64,000 nucleotides of DNA, taken from assembly GCA_030998225.1 (NCBI GenBank), contig JAPYXD010000169.1, positions 372,001-436,000 on the forward strand, given 5' to 3'. Below the pieces are notes generated by a model. That model saw nothing but the letters and a program-made list of their open reading frames with translations, did not search any database and was not told the origin of the DNA. Origin of the DNA: Diplolepis rosae. Lineage: Eukaryota; Arthropoda; Insecta; Hymenoptera; Diplolepididae. The translations under genes and the position numbers were made by a program. This document shows, piece after piece, positions 21,051 through 31,840 of this stretch. The stretch's first letter is position 1, and each line of letters starts with the position of its first letter.

Positions 21051-22880
21051 TAACTCAGAATTTTAGCAGCGAGAACACGTTCCCTTCCTTGCTCCTGCTT
21101 TCCAGAGAACAGGTAGGATTAGGAACCTAGGACTAGACCTTAGGATGCGGTAAAGTACCATCTGTATCGTTACAGTTTGTCTCTCTGTTCTTTCTTTCTT
21201 TGACAAAAAAATTCACCTCGGCCTATTAATCTCATATCTCTGGAGGATAAAAATTATAATCTCTTGACTTATTAGATTTGAAACTATTTAAAAATACGTT
21301 TCCTCTTTTACTAAATTCGGCAGTTTGGATAACCTACGCGTACTAGTCATATTAATAAATAAAATGTATTAAACGTAATTCTTTTTGACTTTTTATATTT
21401 TATATCATTGAATATTACCCGTACGTAACAGTATTTTGTGTAAAAACATTTATAAAAAGATTCTTTAATTTTCTGTGTTGTATATTCTCAAAAGATGTAT
21501 TTTACAATTGTGAATTCTAAATTATTATTATGCCTAATAAAAACAGTTATCATTAATAATATATCATAAATTATATTATAATTATGAATAAATTAAGAAA
21601 AAATCCTAAATCAAGAATTTATTATACTTAAAGAATCTATGTAACTATAGATTATGTGAAACTTTGAATAAATTATATAAACTGTTAGACTGAAACAGGA
21701 TTTGTCATAAAAGTGTAAGATGAAAAAAATTATTTTTTTTCACTAAATTGACTATAGTTTTTATACTTGAAGAGTATTGAAAAATTCAGATGCAATGGTA
21801 ATAATAATTCTTCTTGTAGTCACGTGTTTTAGAAAGGACTGACATTCTAAAAAAAATTATAGATGATTTCAATAATTCCGTACACCTTTCAATGAAAACT
21901 TCTTAAAAAGTTGTCGAAATTCTCATCGACTAGTCATATCGGAAAGTCGATGACAATTTAGGAACTTACTCTAGACTTTTGAATTTTACATAATTGTGAT
22001 TCATTCTTGAAAATTTAATACATTAAAAATAATTACAGTGATACTAAATAATTTCTAACTTGTCCATATGGCCCAACTATGATCGAAAATTGAGTAAAAT
22101 TACTTGAAAATTTTTTCTTTTATAAGTGAATAAAATGCAAACTTTTTAGCGCTCGCACCCTGAGTGCATTCAAATAACCAGCATTTCTGGTCATGCGAGT
22201 TGGTATTGAGATGTAGTAATTCCTAAATTGACCTTTTCGAGTTATTTAAATACATTTCACAAATTGAACTTTTAAAAGTACATCAATGTTTTGTTATTTA
22301 GATTAATTTTTAACGAGAGTGGACAAGCACTCGATCGCTAGGGACTAACGTATGAAATAAGAAAATGAGAGAAACGCGAAGAATGAGTGTAAAACGAGAG
22401 CGATGATGAAAGAACTAGGATGATCAGAGAAAGAATAGAATAGAAAAGAGAATGAGCAATAGCAAACTCGCAACTATATTATCGCGATAGAATGGAAGAA
22501 TAGAACAGGAAAGAGAGAATACAAGAGAGAGAAAGAGGGAGAGCTATCCAGCAAACGTACACCCATGCACTGTATACCACCACAGCTTCCTGAAGTTTGT
22601 CAATTCCTCCTTTCGTTCATCCATGCACATGCCCAATACATATATCAAATTTGCAGTTACTCTAGCAACCTGATACTAACCAGGACTTCTCGGACAGTAG
22701 GGAATATACTTTTCTGTACCTTGCCCGTCCGCGGTTCAAACGATCAATCTTCAATTATTTGTTAAGGCTAACTTGTGAAATTTCCTGGTAATACTGGTTT
22801 AAGAAGTCGCATTGGGCGGACATAAATGATAAAAGTCTCTATTCGTTAAGAGAAAAATATATAAAATATATTAAATTATA
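21051..22880. other. AT-rich spacer and purine-rich stretch
   Basis: From 21180 to 22300 nothing beyond AT-rich sequence is seen. From 22330 to 22560 there is a purine-rich stretch with many GAGA runs. No gene is recognised. Confidence 0.45.
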
Positions 22881-23067
22881 TGTTATGAGTAATGATGAGA
22901 TAGCCCCTCCCTTGGCCCTTAAATGTATAAGCACAAACTCGCTGCAGCGGCAGACGGTTCTGTTCCGACGTCGTAACTGTATACTTAGGAAATAAAGAAG
23001 CTGAGCACCGATTCGTGACTCAGCAGTAATCGGAAAAGTACAAGTCTTCTGATTTCAACGCATAGCA
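22881..23067 (+). repeat. 5' LTR of second gypsy element
   Basis: It starts TGTTATGAGTAATGATG and ends CGCATAGCA. A TATAAG promoter motif near 22928 and AATAAAG near 22991 are spaced as in short LTRs. No second copy exists in the window to confirm the limits. Confidence 0.6.
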
Positions 23068-23070
23068 TTT

Positions 23071-23088
23071 TGGCGATCCAGCCGGGAT
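23071..23088 (+). other. primer-binding site of second gypsy element
   Basis: TGGCGATCCAGCCGGGAT begins three bases after the LTR. Its complement ends GCCA, as a tRNA 3' end does. The tRNA is not assigned. Confidence 0.6.
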
Positions 23089-23853
23089 ACCGCAAACTTC
23101 TCGACTTATAATTCTACGGAATTCTCAAGAAATAATTCACATAGAAGCGGGACAAAACCTGGTATAAAGCTAAAAAAACAAGGATATATGAATATCTACG
23201 GATATTGAAGACAGAGCTCCGAACTCTCTACGTAAGTTAGCATTGAATATCGAATAAAACTAGATCCTGAACTTAGTAGGGACTATACGACGTAAATTCG
23301 ATAATCTTGGAAATTGAAAGGGTACGCAACAAACCGCGATAATATCCCTACGAGGCCCACAATCAGGCGGAAGACGCAACGGCGTGATCACACTCCAGAA
23401 ACAGGAGAAAGCAACAAACTACATCACCAACTAAGGAGGAAACTCGAAGACATAATACACCGTATGTTCAAAATAAAGTAAAAACTTGTAAAAATTCATG
23501 GAAACTTTCCTTGGCCATTGAGAATAAATCTCATTTGCCTTCGTTGAACGGGGACTGTAAACTACGGTTACAGGTTGAGTAAAGTTGTGGAAGGAAAGGA
23601 TGAGGCACTCCTGGTGGTCCAGAGCACTACCTCTCCTTAACATAACAAATAACACTACTTTGGAATCTACGTTATCATCTTAGAGCGATAAAGTTGAATT
23701 CCACTGTAATAAAATAATAAAAACTTAAAAATTGTATCGCGACATACACTCGATAACACAAACAAAGTACAAGGTACAAAGTACAATGTACAAAGTACAA
23801 GGTACAAAGTACAAGGTACACAGTACTCATATCATACTGGCATTCCTTCAATC
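23089..23853 (+). other. leader or decayed start of gag
   Basis: No plus-strand frame is recognised. It ends in the microsatellite at 23762 and the TA target of the mariner. Confidence 0.45.
23762..23828. repeat. short tandem repeat of GTACAAAGTACAAG units
   Basis: Alternating GTACAAAG and GTACAAGG octamers run for about 65 bp. It is a simple satellite with no spacer structure. Confidence 0.8.
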
Positions 23854-23855
23854 TA

Positions 23856-24581
23856 CCAGGTCTGGAAGTATGAAACCGGAATTTCCCTATAGATGGTGCT
23901 TGCCATCAGTTTAGGGACCGTAAAACGGCTTCTGCAGCGCCATCTTCTCCCTCTAGCAGCTGAGAAATATTTTCAGTAGACAACAACATGTCGAGTTTTG
24001 TGCCTACGAACTACGATTTGCGGACAGCACTGGTTTTTTGTTATCACTTGAAGAAAACTGTTGCAGAATCGCATCGAATGCTTGTAGAAGCTTACGGTGA
24101 ACATGCTCCTGGAAAAACACAGTGTTTCGAGTGGTTTAAACAATTCAAAAGTGGTAATTTTGATGTGAGAAACGAAGATCGTGGAAGGCAGCACAAAGCC
24201 ATTTTTCTTCACGATAATGCCCCATCACACACAGCGAAACGGGTCAACGAAACGATCGAGACGTTCAGTTGGGAAATTCTGGAGCATGCCGCTTATTCTC
24301 CAGACTTGGCTCTGTTGGATTGCCATCCGTTCGCATCACTGGGCCACGCTCTCGCTGAACAACGCTTCACTTCGTACGAAAATGTACGAGAATGGCTGGA
24401 TAACTGGTTTGATTTAAAAGACGAACAGTTTTATTGGCGTGGCATTCATCACCTTCCGGAGAGGTGGGATAATGTGTCAATAGCAATGGATATTACTTTG
24501 AATAAAATATTTTTGATCATTTTCATGCAACAAACGTGTAACTTTTGCAAAAAAATTCCGGTTTCATACTTCTAGACCTGG
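23856..24581 (+). mobile_element. internally deleted mariner with intact ends
   Basis: Terminal inverted repeats of about 28 bp start CCAGGTCTGGAAGTATGAAA on the left and match the complement of the right end with one change. TA flanks both ends (23854-23855 and 24582-24583). The element sits inside the gag region of the gypsy and is about 600 bp shorter than a full mariner. Confidence 0.92.
23988..24575 (+). CDS. mariner transposase with in-frame internal deletion
   Basis: An open frame of 195 codons, against about 345 for a full mariner protein. Residues 1-65 are the first DNA-binding helix-turn-helix half (MSSFVPTNYDLRTALVFCYH). At residue 67 the sequence jumps from NEDRGRQ to HKAIFLHDNAPSHTAKR, which carries the second catalytic Asp, then SPDLALLDCHPF with the third. 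The first Asp (TGDE block) and second DNA-binding helix are deleted, so it cannot catalyse. The stop lies inside the right terminal repeat at 24573-24575; the usual protein end is near residue 165, so the tail is read-through of the 3' region. It could in principle bind ends or dimerise; that is inference. Confidence 0.85.
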   Translation: MSSFVPTNYDLRTALVFCYHLKKTVAESHRMLVEAYGEHAPGKTQCFEWFKQFKSGNFDVRNEDRGRQHKAIFLHDNAPSHTAKRVNETIETFSWEILEHAAYSPDLALLDCHPFASLGHALAEQRFTSYENVREWLDNWFDLKDEQFYWRGIHHLPERWDNVSIAMDITLNKIFLIIFMQQTCNFCKKIPVSYF

Positions 24582-24589
24582 TAGAGATA

Positions 24590-25430
24590 GGAGAGACGCT
24601 GGATCCGAGACAGACGAAACGACGAGTGACTCATCTTTTTCTCTCGAACAACCAAAAAAGGAAAATGATAACCGTATAGAGGAAATATCACAGTTAACCA
24701 GGAAAATAGGATGCTCAGCGGAAGTAGAGACAGGTAAAGAAGCACCACAATTAGAAATAATAGAAAATACCTCCGACGCCGAACACACTCTAAGAAGAGT
24801 TAACCGAAAAGAAAATATAAACCGATCAAAATTTTGTACACAGCCAACTTACAAAGGCAAAGACCGCATCGATGCTACTATATCTCTCGAAGCTATAAGA
24901 ACTTTGAACGGACAAGACGACATAGGAGTAGAAGATTTTGTGAAGTCAGTAAAAAGAGCATGAATGAAAACATCACAACCAAATTTATTACTAGATTTGA
25001 TCATAGCAAAGAAAATTCAGGGATTAGCAGAAAAGCCAATCAGGTATCAGCAGATCAACTCTTATGACGACCTCTACGAAGCATTAAGACAGAACCTTAG
25101 ACAAACTAGCTAACAAACCCGATTGAAAGATGGTTAAAGATGAAACTCGAAGAACAGGAAGCGGTAAATAGGCACCTACTTAATTTAAAAAAAGAAATCG
25201 GAATGCAAATTAAATTATTGAAACCAGCCACCATCACCGAAGCCCAAGCACACGCAGCTGAAATAGAAATTTGGATAAGAGAAAGACAGCCAACATGAAT
25301 AACCACGCCTAAAACTGTTATAACAAGTAAATTGATCAAACCGCAGGTATTTAGGCCAAGTGCAAGTACAACTAGTAACAGAATACCCAATCAAAGTCTG
25401 CCGTTACTAGATACAACAAAAATGAACTGT
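24590..25430 (+). pseudogene. gag relic of second gypsy element
   Basis: A capsid-like run includes IRTLNGQDDIGVEDFVKS, a stop, then LLLDLIIAKKIQGLAEKPI and NSYDDLYEALRQNLRQTS, the pattern of errantivirus-type gag. After about 25110 frames break repeatedly. A lone MNCNKWAGLVK near 25422 may be what is left of a CCHC knuckle. Gag forms the particle; this copy is not functional. Confidence 0.6.
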
Positions 25431-25589
25431 AACAAGTGGGCTGGGCTGGTCAAAATATAAAAAGACTCCCACAGCCAATAAGAACGATACAAGAAGAGGA
25501 GACAGAGAAAGAATGGATGACCCAGGAAGAAATACAAGAGCAAACAACGTACGAGGAATCAGCAGAATATCAGCTGTTAGCGGAAGACT

Positions 25590-26081
25590 TAGATCAATCC
25601 ATGCAAAAAGAAGAACCGGAGAATATCGACTAATAGTTGATACAGGAGCAGCAATAAATATAATAAAAGAAAAAACTCTGGACAAAAAGATGAGAGAAAA
25701 GAATGCGAGAAAACTTTTTCTATGGGAAAAGATGTACATATATTTAAAAAAACCACTCTAAACTTTTTTAATAAAGAACAAACTTTTCATATAGTACCAG
25801 ATGACTTTCCATTACCTGAGGAAGGAATAATCGGAATAAATTTCCTCTCTCAATACGACAGATACTCTATTATACCAGAATATCTGATAATAAGTAAAAT
25901 AAAACTACCAGTATACGAAGATGGGGAATTCGTTCCACTCAATTCAAAAAAAATATGTAGAATAAAAATAAAAGAAGAAGTGAATCAGCAAATCCTAATT
26001 TTGGTTCAGGAAAATATCCCTGATGGTATATATAGAGTTAATGAAGGATTTGTAAAAGCCCGATACGAAATAATACCTTAA
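25590..26081 (+). pseudogene. protease and linker of second gypsy element
   Basis: YRLIVDTGAAINIIKEKTL keeps the DTG active site of an aspartic protease. The frame then shifts near 25720 to VHIFKKTTLNFFNKEQTF and continues as EGIIGINFLSQYD (the usual GMDFL-type end of the protease) and an open linker to TAA 26079. It would cleave Gag and Pol. One frameshift separates the two halves. Confidence 0.75.
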
Positions 26082-26122
26082 ATCCACTACAAGTAAAAAA
26101 TAACTTAGAAAAATATGAATCG

Positions 26123-27033
26123 ATGTTTGAAATTAGAGAAAAAGAGGAAACAGCACTCCAACATAATGAAAACATATACCAGAGAACATTACAAATATGG
26201 CAATCATCAAAACTAAATCACTTAGAACCAGAACAAAAAGAAATTATCGAGAAATTAATAGCGCAATACCAAGAAGTATTCTCGATCGATACCGAGCTCT
26301 TACCCTGTACAGATCTGTCTGAACATATTATAACATTAAAATCTGGAAAAATCATAAATTTAAGATCACATAGGCTACCAGGTAAACACAGAGAATTTTC
26401 GCTGGAAGAAACTAATAAACTATTAAAGAAAGGAATCATTAGGGAATCACAGTCCCCATATAACTCCCCACGTTGGATAGTACCAAAAAAGGGAAACAAA
26501 TTACGAATGGTCGTAGACTACAGGAAAATCAATGAGGACACCGATCAAGACGCCTACCCACTACCAATTATAAATGATATATTAGACCAACTAGGAAATG
26601 CAAAATTCTTTTGTGCCTTTGACCTCTCCGTAGGATTCCACCAGATCCCCATGAGAGAACAAGATAAGAAATACACAGCATTTTCTACTTCACATGGACA
26701 TTTTGACCATAATAGGATGCCTTTTGGACTCAAAAATGCCCCCGCAACGTTCCAGAGAATGATGGATAAAAAAGAACTCTTAGCAATAGTTTGGGCGATG
26801 AAAAGACTGAGACAATATTTATTGGGTAATAAATTCAAGATATAAAGTGACCACAAAGCCCTTGTATGGTTACATAATGTAAAGGACCCAAGCTCAAGAC
26901 TTTTAAGATGGAGATTACGTATGGAGGAATACGACTACGATATTGAATACGTGAAAGGAAAGGAGAATAAAGTAGCAAATTGTCTTTCTCGATTATTTCC
27001 AATAAACGATAGCGATATCTTTAGACAGACATA
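26123..27033 (+). pseudogene. RT joined to RNase H by an internal deletion
   Basis: Residues 1-215 are RT fingers and palm: SPYNSPRWIVPKK, LRMVVDYRKINED, DLSVGFHQIPM, MPFGLKNAPATFQRMMD. The next residues, KKELLAIVWAMKRLRQYLL, belong to RNase H, so about 200 residues including the YxDD catalytic motif and the TDAS start of RNase H are gone, with the frame kept. A TAA at 26843 cuts the frame; the text continues SDHKALVWLHNVKDPSSRLL and ends near NCLSRLFP. No polymerase activity is possible. Confidence 0.88.
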
Positions 27034-27379
27034 GCAAATGCAGAATTAAACTTAGACAGCGGGAAAGTGAGTAAAGAAATGCTGGAAGACATAGAAAGCA
27101 ATTTAAAAGAAATAGAACCTACAGGAAATCGCAAGTCAACGGTAATAGAAGATAGGATTTTAGAAGACAAAGAAAAAATCCCTCGATAGAAGAAGAAACC
27201 CCGTTAACGAGCCATCCCAGTAATTCCGTATAGAGCAATTTCATAGAATGGAGACTAAACCCATCATATGATAAAGTCAAAACAAAACCAAATGCCGTAG
27301 GCAAACTATGGAAATAGATAATGCCGCCATATAACGAAGAAGAATTAACCAGAGAATTAACCAAAGAAGAAAAAGAAAG

Positions 27380-27957
27380 ATAATATTAGAAGCCCATTCC
27401 ACACAACTTGGGGAAAATAATACTATAGAGAAAGCCCGTAAAATAGGAATATGGAATGAAATGGACGAGGATATAAAAAGATTTGTGCAATCCTGTCCAA
27501 TTTGTCAACTTCAAAAAACAGCACGAATAAAAAATCAAGCCGAGAGTATTATCCCAGATATAGCACTTGCCCTAAACGAAAAAATATCGTTGGACATCTT
27601 TGGACCTCTCGCGATAACCAAGAAGGGAAACAAATACATACTGAGCATTCAGGATAGACTAACACGTTACACCGTGCTAATACCACTACAAGACGAAACA
27701 TCGAATACTGTAGTAGAAGCACTCTTAGATAACTACATTTACACATTCGGAGCACCTAAGAATATTTTAACATACCAAGGAACCAATTTCTTATCAGAAC
27801 TGGTAACACAATTTGAATAAGCTTTAAACATAAAGCATATAAAAACTACATCATTCCATCCACAGTCAAACGGCAATATAGAAGGAATGCACTCCACGTT
27901 ATTAAACCTTATCAAAACAAGTATAGCTGAAAATAATAGAGAATGGGACGATAACAT
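27380..27957 (+). pseudogene. integrase of second gypsy element, 3'-truncated
   Basis: It includes the CPICQLQK half of the zinc finger, SLDIFGPLAITKKGN with the first catalytic Asp, and ILTYQGTNF, where the second Asp (usually TDQG) is Tyr. A stop TAA lies at 27818, then HPQSNGNIEGMHSTL, where the Glu site reads NIEGM. The frame ends at the mariner fragment at 27958. It would insert the DNA copy; it is inactive. The stretch 27034-27379 holds degraded pol spacer. Confidence 0.8.
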
Positions 27958-28227
27958 AAAAAAACGTAATAATAACGTAAAAACGCAGCTTGCACTGCGT
28001 TTTTACCTTCTCGGAAGTGATAAAGTAAAATGTGACGAAAATGGTCGTCTGGAGTCTCCATTTTAAATAAATAAACAACAAAATAAATGAATGATCATCA
28101 TGAATAATCTATCAAACGTCAGCTGTCAAATACCATATACGTCTGAAGTTAGCAATGGAGAAGAACGACTTCGAATGACTAAAGTCATCTAGCGGACAAA
28201 AGCGAAATGACTCTGTTGCCAACCCGA
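27958..28227 (-). mobile_element. 5' end fragment of a mariner (same family as 33565-34787)
   Basis: It matches 34535-34787: GCTTGCACTGCGTTTTTA, GTGACGAAAATGG, CAGCTGTCAAATACCATATA, ending GTTGGCAACAG-type terminal repeat and TA. Only the end and 5' untranslated region remain. At the inner break a perfect 12-bp inverted repeat (27977-27988 and 27995-28006) is formed by a small inverted duplication. Confidence 0.75.
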
Positions 28228-29332
28228 TAAAACTTTTTCTTTTTGATTTGACATACCGGTGAAAGGAGAATAATTTATCAAAATTTTGTGTGAGTTTTCA
28301 TTCTATCAAAAATTTAGTGGTTCTCTCGCTCTATAATGCGTACGTGAGGGTAGGTATACATTGTACCAAAGTTTTAGTTGCCCAGTTTCAATTGCCCATA
28401 AAATCACCAGACGTCACTATATTTGAAAAGCAGTGTTATGCGAAGATTATGAAAGGAATGTGTTCATTGAATAATTAGTTCCGAGTAAGTATATGTTTAC
28501 CTTGATAAAGTGTATTACGTCAAATTTGAAATTTATCTATTATTTTAGTTTTGCCTTCAAACTCTGAATGTGATCCAAATATTTTACACAAGTCTCCACG
28601 AAATGTATCGGCTATGCGGGTTAAGGCGTGCGATTAGAATTGGGTTAGGATGCGTGCGTGCGTGCGTGCGAGCGTTCGATTCTCGGTGCTGCGAAGTGTC
28701 TATAAAAAATTGCGTTTCTGTAATGTTGTACAGTGTTGAATATAATGATAAGTTCATATTAGGATTATATAGGTAATGTAGAAGTGAAAAATAATTAACT
28801 ATATAAGTGCAGGATCATATCATAGAAAATAATATTTTCCTTTTTACACTGTTCAACATTTTCTTCGACTGTCACTTAGACTTTTGATGCCTGGTTTAGA
28901 GAAAATGGAACCCAACCCACGGTGTTTTAAATTTTCCGCGACTGTCACTTAAACTTTCGAATTTACGTTTTATATTTTCAGCGACTATGTATCATATTCT
29001 TCAATAAGGAGGTTCATAATATTTAGTCGACTTTCTAACCTATCCACGAGTATTACACAAAGTCGATGACTTTTTAAGCGATATTTTTTTTTCTCAGTTT
29101 ATAAGTTCTATCCACACGTGGCAATAGAAGGAGTGGGCGTAGCCTGAACACTCGAGGCCAAGAGATTCACAGTTTAGAACCGTGAAAGTTTTGCTTTCGG
29201 ACGGTACGCTATTTCATGCTTCTGCCTTGTGCTACTTATGCCTCTAGAGGATGAGGTTCCTGCTGCAAAAGTATGAGTGCCTTGCGTTTCGAGCATGGAC
29301 GCTTTTCATGCTTTAAAAGCATGATTTCATCC
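28228..29332. other. spacer with minor repeats
   Basis: A GCGT microsatellite lies at about 28650-28672. The string CGACTGTCACTTA occurs near 28868 and 28942. No gene or element is recognised. Confidence 0.45.
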
Positions 29333-29336
29333 TTAA

Positions 29337-30225
29337 GGGGGGAAATAGGTTTAGAGGGTGGTTTTTTCAATAATTTTTATGAATTTTTTTCCAAAAACAG
29401 AAATGTATATAATTTATTTATACTTTATGAACATTTTGTATATATATTTAAGAAAATATTGTGAAATTTTTGAAGCCTTTCGTTGGTAAACATGGAAGAT
29501 ATCAGCTGCTGCCCATGGAGCGTCACCATCAGAAGTGACAGTTTGTGTACATTCTGGAGGCCAGAGTTCTCATCTGAAATTAACAGGGATCTAAATTTAC
29601 TTTAATAACATATCTCTCTTCTATGTGAACCTAACTCCACCCAAAAAAATCAAAAATTAAATTTTTTACAGGTGTGTAAACATAAAAAATCGATTTTTTG
29701 GCTTTTTTTCTACTTTTTTGGCATTTAAAAAATATTTAAAACAATAATTTTATCTTAGATTTAGGTTTACATAGAGCGTAATTGTATAAAAAAAGTATAT
29801 GCCAATTTTTAAAGCGATCGGTCGAAATCTTTTTAAGCTAGAGTGTACACAAATTTTAAAAAAGTCATTTCGAGAAAAAAGCGTTTAAAAAAAAAATCAA
29901 GAAAACAACAATGTCGAGACTGTAATGAGATAAATTTTTGTACTTACTGATTAATCAGCGATTCCAGCACCATATAGTAATCCTACTTCTTCTTCATAAA
30001 TTTCATTTTGAGCTTGCAATTCATCTTTCCGAGTTTTCCGAGCTTCCTTTGTCTCCAAGGCGCTACGTCGATGTTGTCGGAATCCACTTAAAGACGATTG
30101 TAGCACCGGAACGAATTGAAATTTTTCATTAAAACTTTGGGAACATATTCTTCGATAGTTTTACTAACAATTTATGACATAGAAAAAAATTCGATTTTTT
30201 GAGTAATCTAAACCTATTTCCCCCC
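29337..30225 (-). mobile_element. 889-bp non-autonomous TTAA element (Kolobok-like)
   Basis: TTAA flanks both ends (29333-29336, 30226-30229). Terminal repeats are GGGGGGAAATAGGTTTAGA and its exact complement. Its two ends match the two ends of the 35638-40414 element in opposite orientation, so it is a deletion derivative. It retains the coding tail DELQAQNEIYEEEVGLLYG (minus strand, near 29940-30040) of the second gene of the large element. Confidence 0.88.
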
Positions 30226-30599
30226 TTAAATAATATTATACGCGGTTAGTGTAAGTGCTCTCTGCATTTACAAAGTTGAGACTGTCATTGTTAAGTTACA
30301 AGTTACAATGCCTGAATTACAGTTAGTGTAAGATTAATTTGGAATATGTTTTGAAAATTAAATCTATTGAATTTATCTAGTTAAATCTAGTTGTTGAATG
30401 TGTAGGAAAGTGATGTTTCTGTTTATCGGGGTGAATTATTTGAATGTGAGTTTGATTGATTTTGTTTTTTGGAACCTTCTGTCTCTTTATACATAGCTTA
30501 TTTCGTAGAATTGTGTTTCTTGGCGATTTATTTTCGCTTCTGTAGGTAATTTTGCGAGCCTCTTCTGCGGTTTCTTGTTTTGGCGTTTTGGGAAGATGT

Positions 30600-30840
30600 C
30601 ATACTTTTCAGAAGATGAAAACTTTTTCAATAAAAGTTTTTTATCCTGAGTAGTAATGAAAGCGTGGTATTTCAGTGTACCCGGAATCGTTACTGCTTGG
30701 TCAAATCATCCTTTTAGAATCTCGATGGCTATGGCGTGACTTTCTTTGCTGCTGAAGAAAATTTAGATTTCTTTGAAATTACTCTTTGCTCACTGGAATA
30801 AAGCTTGAGGGGTGAGTATGTGATGTTTTGAAGAGCGTTG
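30600..30840 (-). pseudogene. fragment of Sola-like transposase C-terminus
   Basis: Minus-strand HAIAIEILKG, stop, FDQAVTIPGTLKYHAFI and LKKFSSSEKYDI align with HAITAQEIQSRF, TVPGTQKYHSFVP and LRKYSSSLEGDYI of the protein at 52572-53537. About 80 codons with stops remain. Confidence 0.6.
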
Positions 30841-30844
30841 TAAG

Positions 30845-30945
30845 CTTTCCTTTCCTCCGCCAATAAATCTATTGGTGAGACGCTCGCCAGGACCAGATCG
30901 AACAGATCGAAGCTGCATAAAGCAGCTTCGAATTTACCACGCTCC
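30845..30945 (-). pseudogene. short R1-type LINE fragment with internal deletion
   Basis: CCTCCGCCAATAAATCTATT and GCTGCATAAAGCAGCTTCGA match the LINE at about 59872 and 60031, which are about 140 bp apart there but only some 50 bp apart here. It abuts the Sola-like fragment directly, giving a short chimeric frame. Confidence 0.7.
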
Positions 30946-30954
30946 ATGTTGTAT

Positions 30955-31415
30955 ATATAGACAATTGGTATGCATGTCCCACTTTGGCAGAATTTTTACA
31001 TGATCGTGATACAGGCATATATGGCATGGTGAAAGCAAATAGAAAGGGAATGCCAACGCTTGAAAGCAAGCTAGTCCGAGGTGAAGTACAAGTCTCTCAG
31101 AGTGATGTGCGGATGGCAGTGAGGTGGGGAGATAAACGTAGCGTTCGCATGCTTACAAGTGGGCACGAAATTGAATCCTGTGCAACTGGAAAAAAAAGTT
31201 ATCTAACAAATGAAGATATTTTGAAGCCAAGGTTTGTTCACGAGTAAATATGGGTGGTATCGATTATGTTGATAGACAATTATCTGTTACAGAAACAGTG
31301 TGAAAAACAATAAAATGGTATCGAAAGCTTTTTTTTCATGTTATTGATCTTTGTCTATCTAATGCCCATGCATTATATAAAATGAGAAACGAATGTAACA
31401 TATGTAATCAACGAT
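30955..31415 (+). pseudogene. piggyBac-like transposase fragment
   Basis: IDNWYACPTLAEFLHDRDTG holds the conserved D-N-W-Y block with a catalytic Asp, followed by GMVKANRKGMPTLESKL, VRWGDKRSVRMLTS, a stop near 31246, and after a frameshift GGIDYVDRQLSV with the last catalytic Asp, then KTIKWYRKLFFH. The fragment is about 150 residues of a protein near 600. No TTAA-flanked ends were seen. piggyBac proteins move elements between TTAA sites. Confidence 0.82.
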
Positions 31416-31479
31416 TGTAATACTTTTGACAGTATGCATTTATTTATCACAAATACTTTATCACAAAAATACTTGAATC

Positions 31480-31840
31480 GGTTAAAACATCCACACCGAA
31501 TAAATTTAAATACAATGTAGTTTATGAAGTTAAATGTATACAATGCAATAGTTTATATATTGGTCAAAAATGTAGATTTTTACATACTAGAATGTTAGAA
31601 CATGCCAGATCGATTAAAAGTTACAACACTAATACTACTGCACTTGCACAACATGCATATAAATTTAAACATAGTTTTGACTTTAAAGAAATAAACATTT
31701 TAGAACATGAACAAAATTTAAAAAAAAGACTTTGCCTCGAAATGATTCATATCAAAACAAATAATAACTCAATTAATTTCAGAACAGACATCGAAAATTT
31801 AAGTGACATTTACTTTAATATTATCCAACTTGTTAAATAA
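31480..31840 (+). pseudogene. Penelope-like element C-terminus with GIY-YIG endonuclease
   Basis: YEVKCIQCNSLYIGQKCRFL is the GIY-YIG-type start of the Penelope endonuclease (LYIG, Cys pair), followed by HTRMLEHARSIKS and TALAQHAYKFKHSFDF. The frame from 31592 is open for 82 codons to TAA 31838-31840. The upstream reverse transcriptase is missing. The endonuclease nicks target DNA for reverse transcription. Confidence 0.8.

Larger units (their letters stand above)
22881..27957 (+). mobile_element. second Ty3/gypsy element, short 5' LTR, 3' end missing
   Basis: A 187-bp LTR, a primer-binding site, gag, protease, RT/RNase H and integrase fragments follow in order on the plus strand. A 726-bp mariner interrupts the gag region. 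Integrase stops abruptly at 27957 against a mariner end, and I find no 3' LTR. RT has lost its catalytic centre by an internal deletion. Confidence 0.8.

Noticed and set aside
23762..23828. CRISPR-like repeat
   Set aside because: Continuous octamer satellite without spacers, in a eukaryotic TE setting.
28640..28695. tRNA-like B box (GCGTTCGATTC)
   Set aside because: No cloverleaf, A box or acceptor pairing around it; adjacent to a GCGT microsatellite.
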